From Arenimonas sp. SCN 70-307 (GTDB taxonomy: Bacteria; Pseudomonadota; Gammaproteobacteria; Xanthomonadales; Xanthomonadaceae): a DNA stretch of 64,000 nucleotides. Position numbers and translations under genes: made by a program. Under the pieces are notes generated by a model. That model did no database searches, was not told the DNA's origin, and saw only the letters and a program-made list of their open reading frames with translations. The DNA is taken from assembly GCF_001724815.1 (NCBI RefSeq), contig NZ_MEDO01000003.1, positions 1-64,000 on the forward strand, given 5' to 3'. Position 1 is the first letter of the stretch, and each line of letters begins with the position of its first letter. This document shows, piece by piece, positions 7,602 to 16,976 of this stretch.

Positions 7602-8496
7602 AAATCCCGCCCCTGCCCTCGCCCTGCCCGGCCTGGCCTTCCGCGCCTTCGAAGCGGCCGATGGTCTGCGCCTTGCGGCCAGCACCACGCCGGGCCACGG
7701 CCCGGGGCTGGTGCTCGCGCATGGTTTCGGCCAGACGCGCCAGGCCTGGGCCGCCACGCAGCAGCGGCTCGCCGCCGCCGGTCGCGCCAGCCTGGCCTGG
7801 GATGCGCGCGGCCACGGCGAGTCCGGCCGCAACGCCAGTGACCACGCCTACCACGGCGAACAGTTCGTCGATGACGTCGCGCGCGCCGCCGCCGCGCTCG
7901 GCGGCCAGCCCGTGCTGGTGGGCGCCTCGATGGGTGGCCTGACCGGCCTGATGGCGCAGTCTCGCCACCGCGCGTTCTCGGCGCTGGTGCTGGTGGACAT
8001 CACGCCGCGCTGGGAGGCCTCCGGCGTCGAGCGCATCCTGGGCTTCATGACCGCGCACCCGGACGGCTTCGATTCCTACGAACACGCCGCCGACGAGATC
8101 GCCGCCTACCTGCCGCACCGGCGCAGCCGAAAGACGCCCTCGCAGCTGGCCCACCTGCTGGTGCGCCGCGACGACGGCCGCCTGGGCTGGCACTGGGATC
8201 CGCGCCTGCTGGCCGAGTTCATCCCTTCCACCGACGGCCTGCAGGACGCGATCGAGGACGCCACGCGCGCCATCGACGTGCCGGTGCTGCTGGTCAGCGG
8301 CGGCCGCAGCGACCTGGTCTCGGCCCGCACCGTCGAACACTTCCTCGAGCTGGCCCCGCACGCGCGGCACGTGCAGCTGCCCGAGGCCACCCACATGGTC
8401 GCCGGTGACGACAACGACGCGTTCACCGACGCCCTGATTGAGTTCCTGTCCGACCTGGCCGAACCCCACGCGGCCACCCACGGAGATTCCCGATGA
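7597..8496 (+). CDS. Alpha/beta-fold hydrolase
   Basis: Protein of 299 residues with an alpha/beta-hydrolase core: oxyanion-side HGFG (about residue 42), strand LAWDARGHGESG, nucleophile elbow GASMGG (Ser111), a DITPRW strand, a late VSGGRSDLV acid strand and a C-terminal catalytic His in EATHMVAGD. The likely substrate is an ester or acyl thioester, judged from its place as first gene of an operon with an acyl-CoA dehydrogenase and a thioesterase. Its stop overlaps the fadE start (ATGA). The start codon sits inside a TetR operator and probably at the transcription start. Confidence 0.9.
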   Translation: MVNPAPALALPGLAFRAFEAADGLRLAASTTPGHGPGLVLAHGFGQTRQAWAATQQRLAAAGRASLAWDARGHGESGRNASDHAYHGEQFVDDVARAAAALGGQPVLVGASMGGLTGLMAQSRHRAFSALVLVDITPRWEASGVERILGFMTAHPDGFDSYEHAADEIAAYLPHRRSRKTPSQLAHLLVRRDDGRLGWHWDPRLLAEFIPSTDGLQDAIEDATRAIDVPVLLVSGGRSDLVSARTVEHFLELAPHARHVQLPEATHMVAGDDNDAFTDALIEFLSDLAEPHAATHGDSR

Positions 8497-10970
8497 GCAT
8501 CCTCGCGCCCTTCCTCGTCCTGCTGCTGACCGTGCTGTTGTCGGCCTACCACCGCTGGCGCCTGGCGGTCTTCGCCGCCGTCGCCGCCACCGGCCTGGTG
8601 GCCTGCGGCCTGGCCGGCGCCAACTTCACCGCGACCGTCGTCGCCGCGGTGCTGCTGGCGCTTGGCACCCTGCCGCTGCTCATCACGCCGCTGCGCCAGG
8701 CGCTGATCACGGCGCCGCTGCTGAAGTTCTACACCAAGATCCTGCCGCCGCTCTCGGACACCGAGAAGACCGCGCTCGAGGCGGGCACCGTCGGCTTCGA
8801 GGGCGAGCTGTTCTCGGGCATGCCCAAGTGGGAACAGCTGCTGGCCCAGCCCAAGCCGGAACTGACGGCGGAGGAACAGGCCTTCCTCGACGGCCCGGTC
8901 GAGCAGGTGTGCCGGATGACCAACGACTGGGAAATCACCCACGTCCACGCCGACCTGACGCCGGAAATCTGGGACTACCTCAAGAAGAACAAGTTCTTCG
9001 GCATGATCATCCCCAAGCAGTACGGCGGCCTGGGCTTCAGCGCGCTGGCGCACCACAAGGTGATCGAGAAGCTGGCCTCCGTGTCGGCCACGCTCAGCTC
9101 CACCGTCGGCGTGCCCAACTCGCTGGGCCCGGCCGAGCTGCTGCTGCACTACGGCACGCCCGAGCAGAAGGAGTACTACCTGCCCCGCCTGGCCGACGGC
9201 CGCGAAGTGCCCTGCTTCGCGCTCACCGGCCCCTTCGCCGGCTCCGACGCGACCTCCCTGCCCGACTACGGCATCGTCTGCGAAGGCGAGTGGAACGGCG
9301 CCAAGGTGCTGGGCGTCAAGCTCACCTTCGACAAGCGCTACATCACGCTGGCGCCGGTGGCCTCGGTGATCGGCCTGGCCTTCCGCCTGCATGACCCGGA
9401 CAAGCTGCTGGGCGAGGAATCCGACCGCGGCATCACGCTGGCGCTGATCCCGCGCGACACCCCGGGCCTGGAAGTCGGCCGCCGCCATTTCCCGCTCAAC
9501 TGCGCCTTCCAGAACGGGCCGGTGCGCGGCGAGCAAGTGTTCCTGCCGCTGAGCCAGCTCATCGGCGGCGAAGACTACATCGGCCACGGCTGGCGCATGC
9601 TGGTCGAGTGCCTGAGCGTGGGTCGCGCCATCACCCTGCCCTCCACCTCCTCGGGTGCGTCCAAGCTCGCGGCCGTGGTGAGCGGCGCGTACGCGCGCAT
9701 CCGCAAGCAGTTCGGCCTGTCGATCGGCCGCTTCGAAGGCGTCGAGGAAGCGCTGGCCCGCCTGGCCGGCCACGCCTATGCCTGCTCGGCCCTGTCGCAG
9801 TCCACCGCCGCCGCGGTCGACCGCGGCGAGAAACCGGCCGTGCCCTCGGCCATCGCCAAGTACCACGCCACCGAACTGGCGCGCGAAGTGGCCAAGGACG
9901 CCATGGACATCCACGGCGGCAAGGGCGTCATCCTCGGACCGATGAACTACCTGGGCCGCGGCTGGCAGGCGGCGCCGATCTCGATCACGGTCGAGGGCGC
10001 CAACATCATGACCCGCTCGCTGATGATCTTCGGCCAGGGCGCCATCCGCTGCCATCCCTGGGTGCTCAAGGAAATGCAGGCCGCCCAGCTGCCGGACAAG
10101 GCGCAGGCGCTGCGCGAGTTCGACACCAACCTGTTCGGCCACATCGGCTTCGCCATCTCCAACGCCGTGCGCAGCTGGGTGCTGGGCCTGGTCGGCGCGC
10201 GCATCGGCAAGGCGCCGGGCGATGCCTACACCAAGCGCTATTACCGCAAGCTCAACCGCTACTCGGCCAACCTGGCGCTGGTGGCCGACACCTCGATGCT
10301 GATGCTCGGCGGCAAGCTCAAGTTCAAGGAAAAGCTCTCGGGTCGCCTGGGCGACGTGCTCAGCCAGCTCTACATCGCCAGCGCCATGCTCAAGCGCTAC
10401 GAGGACGAGGGTCGTCCGGCGGCCGAACAGCCGCTGCTGGCCTGGGCTTTCCACGACTCGGCGCACAAGATCGAGCTGGCGCTGTCGGGCGCCCTGCGCA
10501 ACTTCCCGATCCGTCCGGTGGGCTGGCTGCTGTGGATGCTGGTGTTCCCCTGGGGCCGCCGCGCGCAGGCGCCGAGCGACCGCCTGGGTCGCCGCGCCGC
10601 CGCGCTGCTGATGTCGCCCTCGGACGCGCGCGACCGCCTGGCCAAGGGCGTGTTCCTGACGCCCTGCGCCAACAACCCGGCCGGCCGCGTCGACAGCTAC
10701 CTGCCGAAGGTGATCCTGGCCGAGCCGGTGGAGCGCAAGTTCCTCAAGGCGCTCAAGAACAGCGACATCGAGGCGCTCGACTTCGCCTCGCAGCTGGCCG
10801 AGGGCGTGGCCGAGGGCTGGATCACGGCCGAGGAGAAGGCCCAGCTCGAGGAGCTGCGCGCCATGACCTGGGACGCGATCACGGTCGACGACTTCGATCC
10901 GTTCGAGCTTCAGGCCGCCTCGCTGCACATGGCCAAGCCCGGCGCCACCCACGCTTCGCGCGCGGCCTGA
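8493..10970 (+). CDS. fadE: Acyl-CoA dehydrogenase FadE
   Basis: Protein of 825 residues (E. coli FadE has 814) catalysing the FAD-dependent first step of beta-oxidation, acyl-CoA to trans-2-enoyl-CoA. Two hydrophobic N-terminal segments (residues about 1-75) should tether it to the inner membrane, as in FadE. The dehydrogenase core follows (YGGLGFSALAHHKVIEKLAS, FALTGPFAGSDATSLPD, YARIRKQFGLSIGRFEGVEEALA, AMDIHGGKGVILGP), then the long FadE-specific C-terminal domain. It is coupled by ATGA overlap to the hydrolase upstream and followed after 3 bases by a thioesterase-like gene. Regulation by the divergent TetR gene is likely. Confidence 0.95.
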   Translation: MSILAPFLVLLLTVLLSAYHRWRLAVFAAVAATGLVACGLAGANFTATVVAAVLLALGTLPLLITPLRQALITAPLLKFYTKILPPLSDTEKTALEAGTVGFEGELFSGMPKWEQLLAQPKPELTAEEQAFLDGPVEQVCRMTNDWEITHVHADLTPEIWDYLKKNKFFGMIIPKQYGGLGFSALAHHKVIEKLASVSATLSSTVGVPNSLGPAELLLHYGTPEQKEYYLPRLADGREVPCFALTGPFAGSDATSLPDYGIVCEGEWNGAKVLGVKLTFDKRYITLAPVASVIGLAFRLHDPDKLLGEESDRGITLALIPRDTPGLEVGRRHFPLNCAFQNGPVRGEQVFLPLSQLIGGEDYIGHGWRMLVECLSVGRAITLPSTSSGASKLAAVVSGAYARIRKQFGLSIGRFEGVEEALARLAGHAYACSALSQSTAAAVDRGEKPAVPSAIAKYHATELAREVAKDAMDIHGGKGVILGPMNYLGRGWQAAPISITVEGANIMTRSLMIFGQGAIRCHPWVLKEMQAAQLPDKAQALREFDTNLFGHIGFAISNAVRSWVLGLVGARIGKAPGDAYTKRYYRKLNRYSANLALVADTSMLMLGGKLKFKEKLSGRLGDVLSQLYIASAMLKRYEDEGRPAAEQPLLAWAFHDSAHKIELALSGALRNFPIRPVGWLLWMLVFPWGRRAQAPSDRLGRRAAALLMSPSDARDRLAKGVFLTPCANNPAGRVDSYLPKVILAEPVERKFLKALKNSDIEALDFASQLAEGVAEGWITAEEKAQLEELRAMTWDAITVDDFDPFELQAASLHMAKPGATHASRAA

Positions 10971-10973
10971 GCC

Positions 10974-11444
10974 ATGTCCGACACGCCCCTGCTCCGCCTC
11001 TACCGCAAGTTCACCCGCTGGCCGGCCGGCCACTGGCTGTTCAGCCGCGCGGTGTGCCTGAAGGCGCCCTACTTCGGCAGCGTGTCGCCGCGCTTCACGC
11101 TGCTCGAGAACGGCCGCTGCGAAGCGACCATCCCGCACAAGCGGCGTATGCAGAACCACATCGGCACGGTGCACGCCATCGCGCTGTGCAACCTGGCCGA
11201 GCTGGTGGCGGGCGTGATGACCGACGCCTCGCTGCCCAAGGGCATGCGCTGGATCCCCAAGGGCATGACGGTGCAATACCTCAAGCGCGCCGTCGGCACC
11301 CAGCGCGGCATCGCGACGCCGCTGGTGCCCCTGGTCGTGGCCGACGCCGGCTACGACTTCCCGGTCAACGTCGACGTGCTCGACCCGGCCGGCGAAAAGG
11401 TCTTCAACGCCGTCATCACCATGTGGGTCAGCCCCAAGCGCTGA
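10974..11444 (+). CDS. DUF4442-type hotdog-fold protein (putative thioesterase)
   Basis: Protein of 156 residues. The segments PHKRRMQNHIGTVHAIALCNLAEL and WIPKGMTVQYLKRA correspond to the hotdog fold of DUF4442 and PaaI-like thioesterases, with the N-H-x-G-T-V-H-A helix start typical of the family. It is the third gene of the TetR-controlled operon, 3 bases behind fadE, so hydrolysis of acyl-CoA intermediates is a reasonable but unproven role. No signal peptide or membrane helix. Confidence 0.82.
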   Translation: MSDTPLLRLYRKFTRWPAGHWLFSRAVCLKAPYFGSVSPRFTLLENGRCEATIPHKRRMQNHIGTVHAIALCNLAELVAGVMTDASLPKGMRWIPKGMTVQYLKRAVGTQRGIATPLVPLVVADAGYDFPVNVDVLDPAGEKVFNAVITMWVSPKR

Positions 11445-11451
11445 GCCACGC

Positions 11452-11802
11452 TCAGAGGTAGTGGACGGCGATGGCGGCCAGGATGGCCGGCAGGGCCTGG
11501 ACGTAGAGGATGCTGCGCTTGACGGTGGCGGCGCCGAACAGGCCGGCGACGACCACGCAGCCCAGGAAGAACAGGCAGATGCCGCGCGAGCCCAGCCACA
11601 GGCCCCAGAGCAGGCCGGCGGCCAGGAAACCGTTGTAAAGGCCCTGGTTCATCGCCAGCTTCGCCGAACGCGCCGCGAAGTCGGCGTCCAGCCCGAACAC
11701 CTTGCGGCCCAGCGGGCGCGTCCAGAAGACCATCTCCAGCAGCATGAAACCCAGGTGCAGCAGCGCCACCAGGGCGGTCAGGACGAGGGCGAGCAGGTGC
11801 AT
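11452..11802 (-). CDS. DUF1304-family small membrane protein
   Basis: Protein of 116 residues with four hydrophobic helices (about residues 2-26, 52-70, 73-90 and 97-114). The DUF1304 signature is visible: W-T-R-P-L-G-R-K-V-F, then NQGLYNGFLAAGL. Function unknown. It is the last gene on the minus strand after adhC and fghA, 12 bases past fghA, and may be co-transcribed with them. Its stop lies 7 bases from the end of the convergent thioesterase gene. Confidence 0.82.
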   Translation of the reverse strand: MHLLALVLTALVALLHLGFMLLEMVFWTRPLGRKVFGLDADFAARSAKLAMNQGLYNGFLAAGLLWGLWLGSRGICLFFLGCVVVAGLFGAATVKRSILYVQALPAILAAIAVHYL

Positions 11803-11814
11803 GGTCGGTCTCCG

Positions 11815-12657
11815 TCAGTCGGAAAGCTGCGCGGCGTGGTGCCGCAGGTGGTCTTCGATGAAGCTGGCGATGAAGTAGTAGCCGTGGTCGTAGCCCGCGT
11901 GGCGGCGCAGCGTCAGCGCCTGCCCCGCTTCCGCGCAGGCCGCCTCGAAGCGGTCGGGCTGCAGCTGCGGCTCGAGGAATTTGTCGTCCAGCCCCTGGTC
12001 GACCAGGATCGGGCGGCCGAACGGGCGCCGGCGCACCAGCTCGCAGGCATCGTGCTCGGCCCAGGCGCGATGGTGTTCGCCCAGGTAACGCGAGAAGGCC
12101 TTGCGGCCCCAGGGCACCAGGCCCGGCGCCACGATCGGCGCGAAGGCCGACACGCTGCGGAACACCGTCGGGTGCTTGAGCGCCAGCGTGAGCGCGCCGT
12201 GCCCGCCCATCGAATGGCCGGTGATGCCGGTGCGGCCCGGGTCGGCCGGGAAGTGCTCGCGCACCAGCGTGGGCAGCTCGTGCACGACGTGGCTCTCCAT
12301 GCGGAAGCGCGACGACCACGGCGCCTGGGTGGCGTCGAGGTAGAAGCTCGCGCCCTCGCCGAATTCCCAGTCGCCGGTGGCGCCTTCGAAACCGGTGTCG
12401 CGCGGGCTGGTGTCGGGCATCACCAGCACCAGGCCCAGCTCGGCGGCCACCCGCTGGGCACCCGCCTTCATCGTGGCCGTTTCTTCGGTGCAGGTCAGGC
12501 CGGCCAGGAAGAAAAGCACCGGCACCCGGCCTTCGCGCGCCTGCGGCGGCTGGTAGACCGCGAAACGCATCGGCCCGCCGCAGGCCGCCGAGTGCGTGCG
12601 GTAAAAACCCTGCACGCCGCCGAAGCAGCCGTGCTCGGAGATCACTTCCAGGGTCAT
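11815..12657 (-). CDS. fghA: S-formylglutathione hydrolase
   Basis: Protein of 280 residues, the usual length, that hydrolyses S-formylglutathione to formate and glutathione. The esterase-D family signatures are plain: LFFLAGLTCTEET, P-D-T-S-P-R-D-T-G-F, GITGHSMGGHGAL with nucleophile Ser149, and the C-terminal H-x-x-Y-D-H-G-Y-Y-F-I-A-S-F. It follows adhC by a single base between stop and start (TGA-C-ATG), so the two formaldehyde-detoxification steps are translationally linked. Confidence 0.96.
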   Translation of the reverse strand: MTLEVISEHGCFGGVQGFYRTHSAACGGPMRFAVYQPPQAREGRVPVLFFLAGLTCTEETATMKAGAQRVAAELGLVLVMPDTSPRDTGFEGATGDWEFGEGASFYLDATQAPWSSRFRMESHVVHELPTLVREHFPADPGRTGITGHSMGGHGALTLALKHPTVFRSVSAFAPIVAPGLVPWGRKAFSRYLGEHHRAWAEHDACELVRRRPFGRPILVDQGLDDKFLEPQLQPDRFEAACAEAGQALTLRRHAGYDHGYYFIASFIEDHLRHHAAQLSD

Positions 12658-12658
12658 G

Positions 12659-13768
<1,110 letters not shown>

Positions 13769-13856
13769 GGCGTGGCTCCCTGTGGAATGCCCACAGGGTA
13801 GCGCCAGCGGCGCGGGAAATTGTTGCCGCGGCGCGAAATCCCGCGGGCGGCGCGCC

Positions 13857-15191
13857 TCAGCGCGGCTCGGGCGGCAGCTTGGCCTGCTCGCGGATCAGGC
13901 GCCAGGCGCCGAGCGTCATGATGCCGGCCACCAGCATGCCGGTGCCGAACACCACCGCCGAACCGAAGGCCGCCAGGAACTTGTGCGCCCAGACGAAGAA
14001 CAGGTCGCCGCCGCGGTACACGGCGGTGTCGATCACGGCCTTGCCCTTGTAGCGAACTTCGCGGTCGACGCGAGTGTAGATCGTCTCGCGACCAGGCTTG
14101 GCCAACGAGAACTCGCCGGCGCGCGTAGCCACTTGCACCACCGCCACCAGCAGCGGCAGCGGCGAGGCGGTAAGCGCGGCGAAGCCGAGCAGGATCGCCA
14201 CCGCCGGGATCAGCAGCACCGGTGCCACGCCAAAGCGCACCAGCAGCGTGCGGGTCAGGAAGACCTGCACCAGGATCGTCACCAGGTTGATGGCCAGGTC
14301 GATGTTGGCGTAGTAGGCCGTGCGCGCCTCCACGTCGGGGAAGAACTGGCGGGCGATGGCCGCCTGCTCGTTGTAGAGCAGCGTGCCCACGCCCACGCCG
14401 AAGAACATGATCACCGCCATCGCCTGCAGCAGGGGCTGTTCGCGCAGCAGGCGCAGGCCGGCCAGCACGCTGCCGCCCATGGCCTGCTCGGCACCGGCCT
14501 TGCCGCGCTCGGCCTCGCGCAGCCGCGCCCAGCGGCCCAGGCGCAGGATGCAGCCCACCGCCAGCGCCATCAGCGCCGCCGAGACCAGCAGCAGGTTGGC
14601 CACGCCGATCTCGTTGACCAGCAGACGGGTGATGATCGGGCCGGTGAAGCCGCCGATGGTGCCGCCGGCGGCGATGAAGCCGTAGAGCCGGCGCGCCTCG
14701 ATGTCGGTGTAGATGTCGGCCATGAAGCTCCAGAACACCGACACCGCGAACAGGTTGAACACCGCCACCCAGATGAAGAACACCGCGCCGCGGCCCGGCA
14801 CCTCGCGACCGAACAGCACGTAGAAACCGAGCAGGCAGGCGATGAACAGCACGTACAGCACCGGCAGGAACACCCGCCGCGGGTATCGGCTGACCAGGGC
14901 GCCGTAGGCCGGCTGCAGCAGCAGCATCATGATGAAGGTGCCGGTGAACAGCACCTGCAGGGTCAGTTCGCCCAGCACCAGGCCGCGTGCGGCCGCCCAC
15001 TCCACCAGCCCCGGCGGGAACACCGCCTGCACGTCGTCCGAGGCGCCCATGGCGTCGCGCACCGGCCGCAGCACGTAGTAGCCCGTGAGCAGGAAGAAGA
15101 AATACAGGAACGACCACAGCAGCGGCGGGAACTCCCGCAGCGCGCCGCGCAGGTGGTCGAAGCGGCCGGCGGTGGTCGGGGCCTGGGTCAT
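13857..15191 (-). CDS. MFS-type transporter related to NTP/NDP exchangers
   Basis: Integral membrane protein of 444 residues with about 12 predicted helices. It begins with an R-x-x-L-x-x-F-P-x-L-x-W-S-F-x-Y-F-F-F-L-L-x-x-Y-Y-x-L-R-P-V-R-D segment characteristic of the Npt1/Npt2 nucleotide-transporter-like MFS branch, and later has G-T-I-G-G-F-T-G-P and K-P-G-R-E-T-I-Y-T. Such proteins are common in Xanthomonadaceae but the substrate is generally undefined. It is a single gene divergent from the GMC oxidoreductase, across an intergenic region with two small palindromes. Confidence 0.8.
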   Translation of the reverse strand: MTQAPTTAGRFDHLRGALREFPPLLWSFLYFFFLLTGYYVLRPVRDAMGASDDVQAVFPPGLVEWAAARGLVLGELTLQVLFTGTFIMMLLLQPAYGALVSRYPRRVFLPVLYVLFIACLLGFYVLFGREVPGRGAVFFIWVAVFNLFAVSVFWSFMADIYTDIEARRLYGFIAAGGTIGGFTGPIITRLLVNEIGVANLLLVSAALMALAVGCILRLGRWARLREAERGKAGAEQAMGGSVLAGLRLLREQPLLQAMAVIMFFGVGVGTLLYNEQAAIARQFFPDVEARTAYYANIDLAINLVTILVQVFLTRTLLVRFGVAPVLLIPAVAILLGFAALTASPLPLLVAVVQVATRAGEFSLAKPGRETIYTRVDREVRYKGKAVIDTAVYRGGDLFFVWAHKFLAAFGSAVVFGTGMLVAGIMTLGAWRLIREQAKLPPEPR

Positions 15192-15255
15192 CGGGGATCC
15201 GCGGAAGGTGCGCGCACGATAGCCAACCCGGCCCCCGGCCGCCAGCCAGCCGGGC

Positions 15256-15287
15256 GGACAGTGACGCTGTCCACGGTTCGCGGAACC
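15256..15287. promoter_or_regulatory. Two adjacent inverted repeats between divergent genes
   Basis: GGACAG-TGACG-CTGTCC at 15256-15272 and GGTTC-GCG-GAACC at 15275-15287. They lie between the MFS transporter and GMC dehydrogenase starts and could be operators. No regulator gene is adjacent and the binding protein is unknown. Confidence 0.35.
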
Positions 15288-15361
15288 GGACGCCCGCGCC
15301 GAGTGTTTGCTCTAGAAACGGGGCCTAGCCTCGGGCGGTCATAGAGAAAGAAGCACATCGA

Positions 15362-16954
15362 GTGTACGACTACATCATCGTGGGTGCGGGCTCCGCGGGC
15401 TGCGTGCTGGCCAACCGGCTCAGCGAGGACCCGGACTGTCGCGTCCTGCTGCTCGAGGCCGGCCCCAGCGACTGGCATCCCTTCATCCACATGCCCGCGG
15501 GCCTGGCCAAGCTGGTCGGCCGCAAGGGCGTGAACTGGGACTACAGCACCGCGCCCGAGCCGGCACTGGCCGGCCGCCAGCTGTGGTGGCCGCGCGGCAA
15601 GGTGCTGGGCGGTTCGAGCTCGATCAACGCCATGTGCTACATCCGCGGCCACGCCGGCGATTACGACGAGTGGGCGGCGATGGGCGCGGAAGGCTGGCAG
15701 TGGTCGAACGTGCTGGACTATTTCAAGCGCAGCGAAGGCAACGAGCGCGGCGCCAGCGAACTGCACGGCGGCGACGGCCCGCTGGGCGTGTCCGATCCGC
15801 GCCACCGCAATCCGCTTTCCGAGGCCTTCCTCGAAGCCGCCGGCCAGGCCGGCCACGCCCGCACCGACGACTTCAACGGCGCGCGCCAGGACGGCTTCGG
15901 CTGGTACCAGACCACCACCCGCGATGGCGCGCGCTGCTCCAGCGCCACCGCCTACCTCGCGCCGGTGCGCCGGCGAGCCAACCTCCGGGTCGTCACCGGC
16001 GCGCGCGCCAACCGCGTCACCTTCGACCAGGGCCGCGCCACCGGCGTGGCCTGGAGCGTCGGCGGCAAGGCCTTCTGCGAGGGCGCGGCCCGCGAGGTCA
16101 TCCTCTGCGGCGGCGCCATCAACTCGCCGCAGCTGCTGATGCTCTCGGGCATCGGCCCGGCCGCCGACCTGCGCCGCCACGGCATCGGCGTCATCGCCGA
16201 CCTGCCCGGCGTGGGCGCCAACCTGCACGACCACCTCGACATCTGCACCCTGCAGCGCTGCACGCAGGGCCTGAGCTACGACACCGCCAGCGATGCGGCC
16301 GTGGCCTTCCAGTACTACCTGATGGGACGCCGCGGCCCGGGCGCGAGCAACATCGCCGAGACCGGTGGCTTCCTGCGCAGCCACCTGGCCGAGGACGAGC
16401 GGCCCGACATGCAGTTCCACTTCGTGCCGGCCCAGCTCGACGACCACGGCCGCAACCGCCTGCCGGGCAGCGGCTACACCCTGCACGCCTGCGGCCTGCG
16501 TCCGCGCAGCCGCGGCCGGCTCACGCTCGCCAGCGCCAACGCCGGCGACAAGCCGGTGATCGAAGCGGGCTACCTCAGCGACGCCGAGGGCTACGACCTG
16601 AAGGTGCTGGTGGAGGCCGTGCGCCTGAGCCGCGAGATCCTGGCCCAGCCGGCCTTCGCGCCATTCCGCGGCGAGGAGCTCTTCCCGGGCGCCAACGTGC
16701 GCGACGAGGCGGGCATCGTCGAATTCATCCGGCAAAAGGCCGAATCGATCTACCACCCGGTCGGCACCTGCCGCATGGGCCGCGCCGCCGACCCCGACAC
16801 CGTCGTGGACCCGCAGCTGCGGGTGAAGGGCGTGGCCGGCCTGCGCGTGGTCGATGCCTCGGTGATGCCGCGCCTGGTCGGCGGCAACACCAATGCGCCG
16901 ACCATGATGATCGCCGAGCGCGCCGCCGACCTGATCCGCGGCCTCGCGGCCTGA
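15362..16954 (+). CDS. GMC-family FAD-dependent oxidoreductase (choline dehydrogenase-like)
   Basis: Protein of 530 residues. An N-terminal dinucleotide fold YIIVGAGSAGCVLANRL binds FAD; the GMC signatures GKVLGGSSSINAMCYIRG and CGGAINSPQLLMLSGIG follow, with the C-terminal catalytic segment YHPVGTCRMG and GGNTNAPTMMIAERAADLI. It oxidises an alcohol, probably passing electrons to the quinone pool, but BetA-like sequence alone does not fix the substrate and no betaine aldehyde dehydrogenase is adjacent. The start is GTG at 15362, with AAAGAAG about 9 bases upstream and no better ATG nearby. Confidence 0.9.
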   Translation: MYDYIIVGAGSAGCVLANRLSEDPDCRVLLLEAGPSDWHPFIHMPAGLAKLVGRKGVNWDYSTAPEPALAGRQLWWPRGKVLGGSSSINAMCYIRGHAGDYDEWAAMGAEGWQWSNVLDYFKRSEGNERGASELHGGDGPLGVSDPRHRNPLSEAFLEAAGQAGHARTDDFNGARQDGFGWYQTTTRDGARCSSATAYLAPVRRRANLRVVTGARANRVTFDQGRATGVAWSVGGKAFCEGAAREVILCGGAINSPQLLMLSGIGPAADLRRHGIGVIADLPGVGANLHDHLDICTLQRCTQGLSYDTASDAAVAFQYYLMGRRGPGASNIAETGGFLRSHLAEDERPDMQFHFVPAQLDDHGRNRLPGSGYTLHACGLRPRSRGRLTLASANAGDKPVIEAGYLSDAEGYDLKVLVEAVRLSREILAQPAFAPFRGEELFPGANVRDEAGIVEFIRQKAESIYHPVGTCRMGRAADPDTVVDPQLRVKGVAGLRVVDASVMPRLVGGNTNAPTMMIAERAADLIRGLAA

Positions 16955-16976
16955 AGCGGCCCGCCACGGCGGGCGC

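Noticed and set aside
8106-11276. A 1056-codon minus-strand frame opposite the hydrolase, fadE and thioesterase genes
   Set aside because: Antisense of three well-supported genes; composition typical of GC-rich shadow frames.
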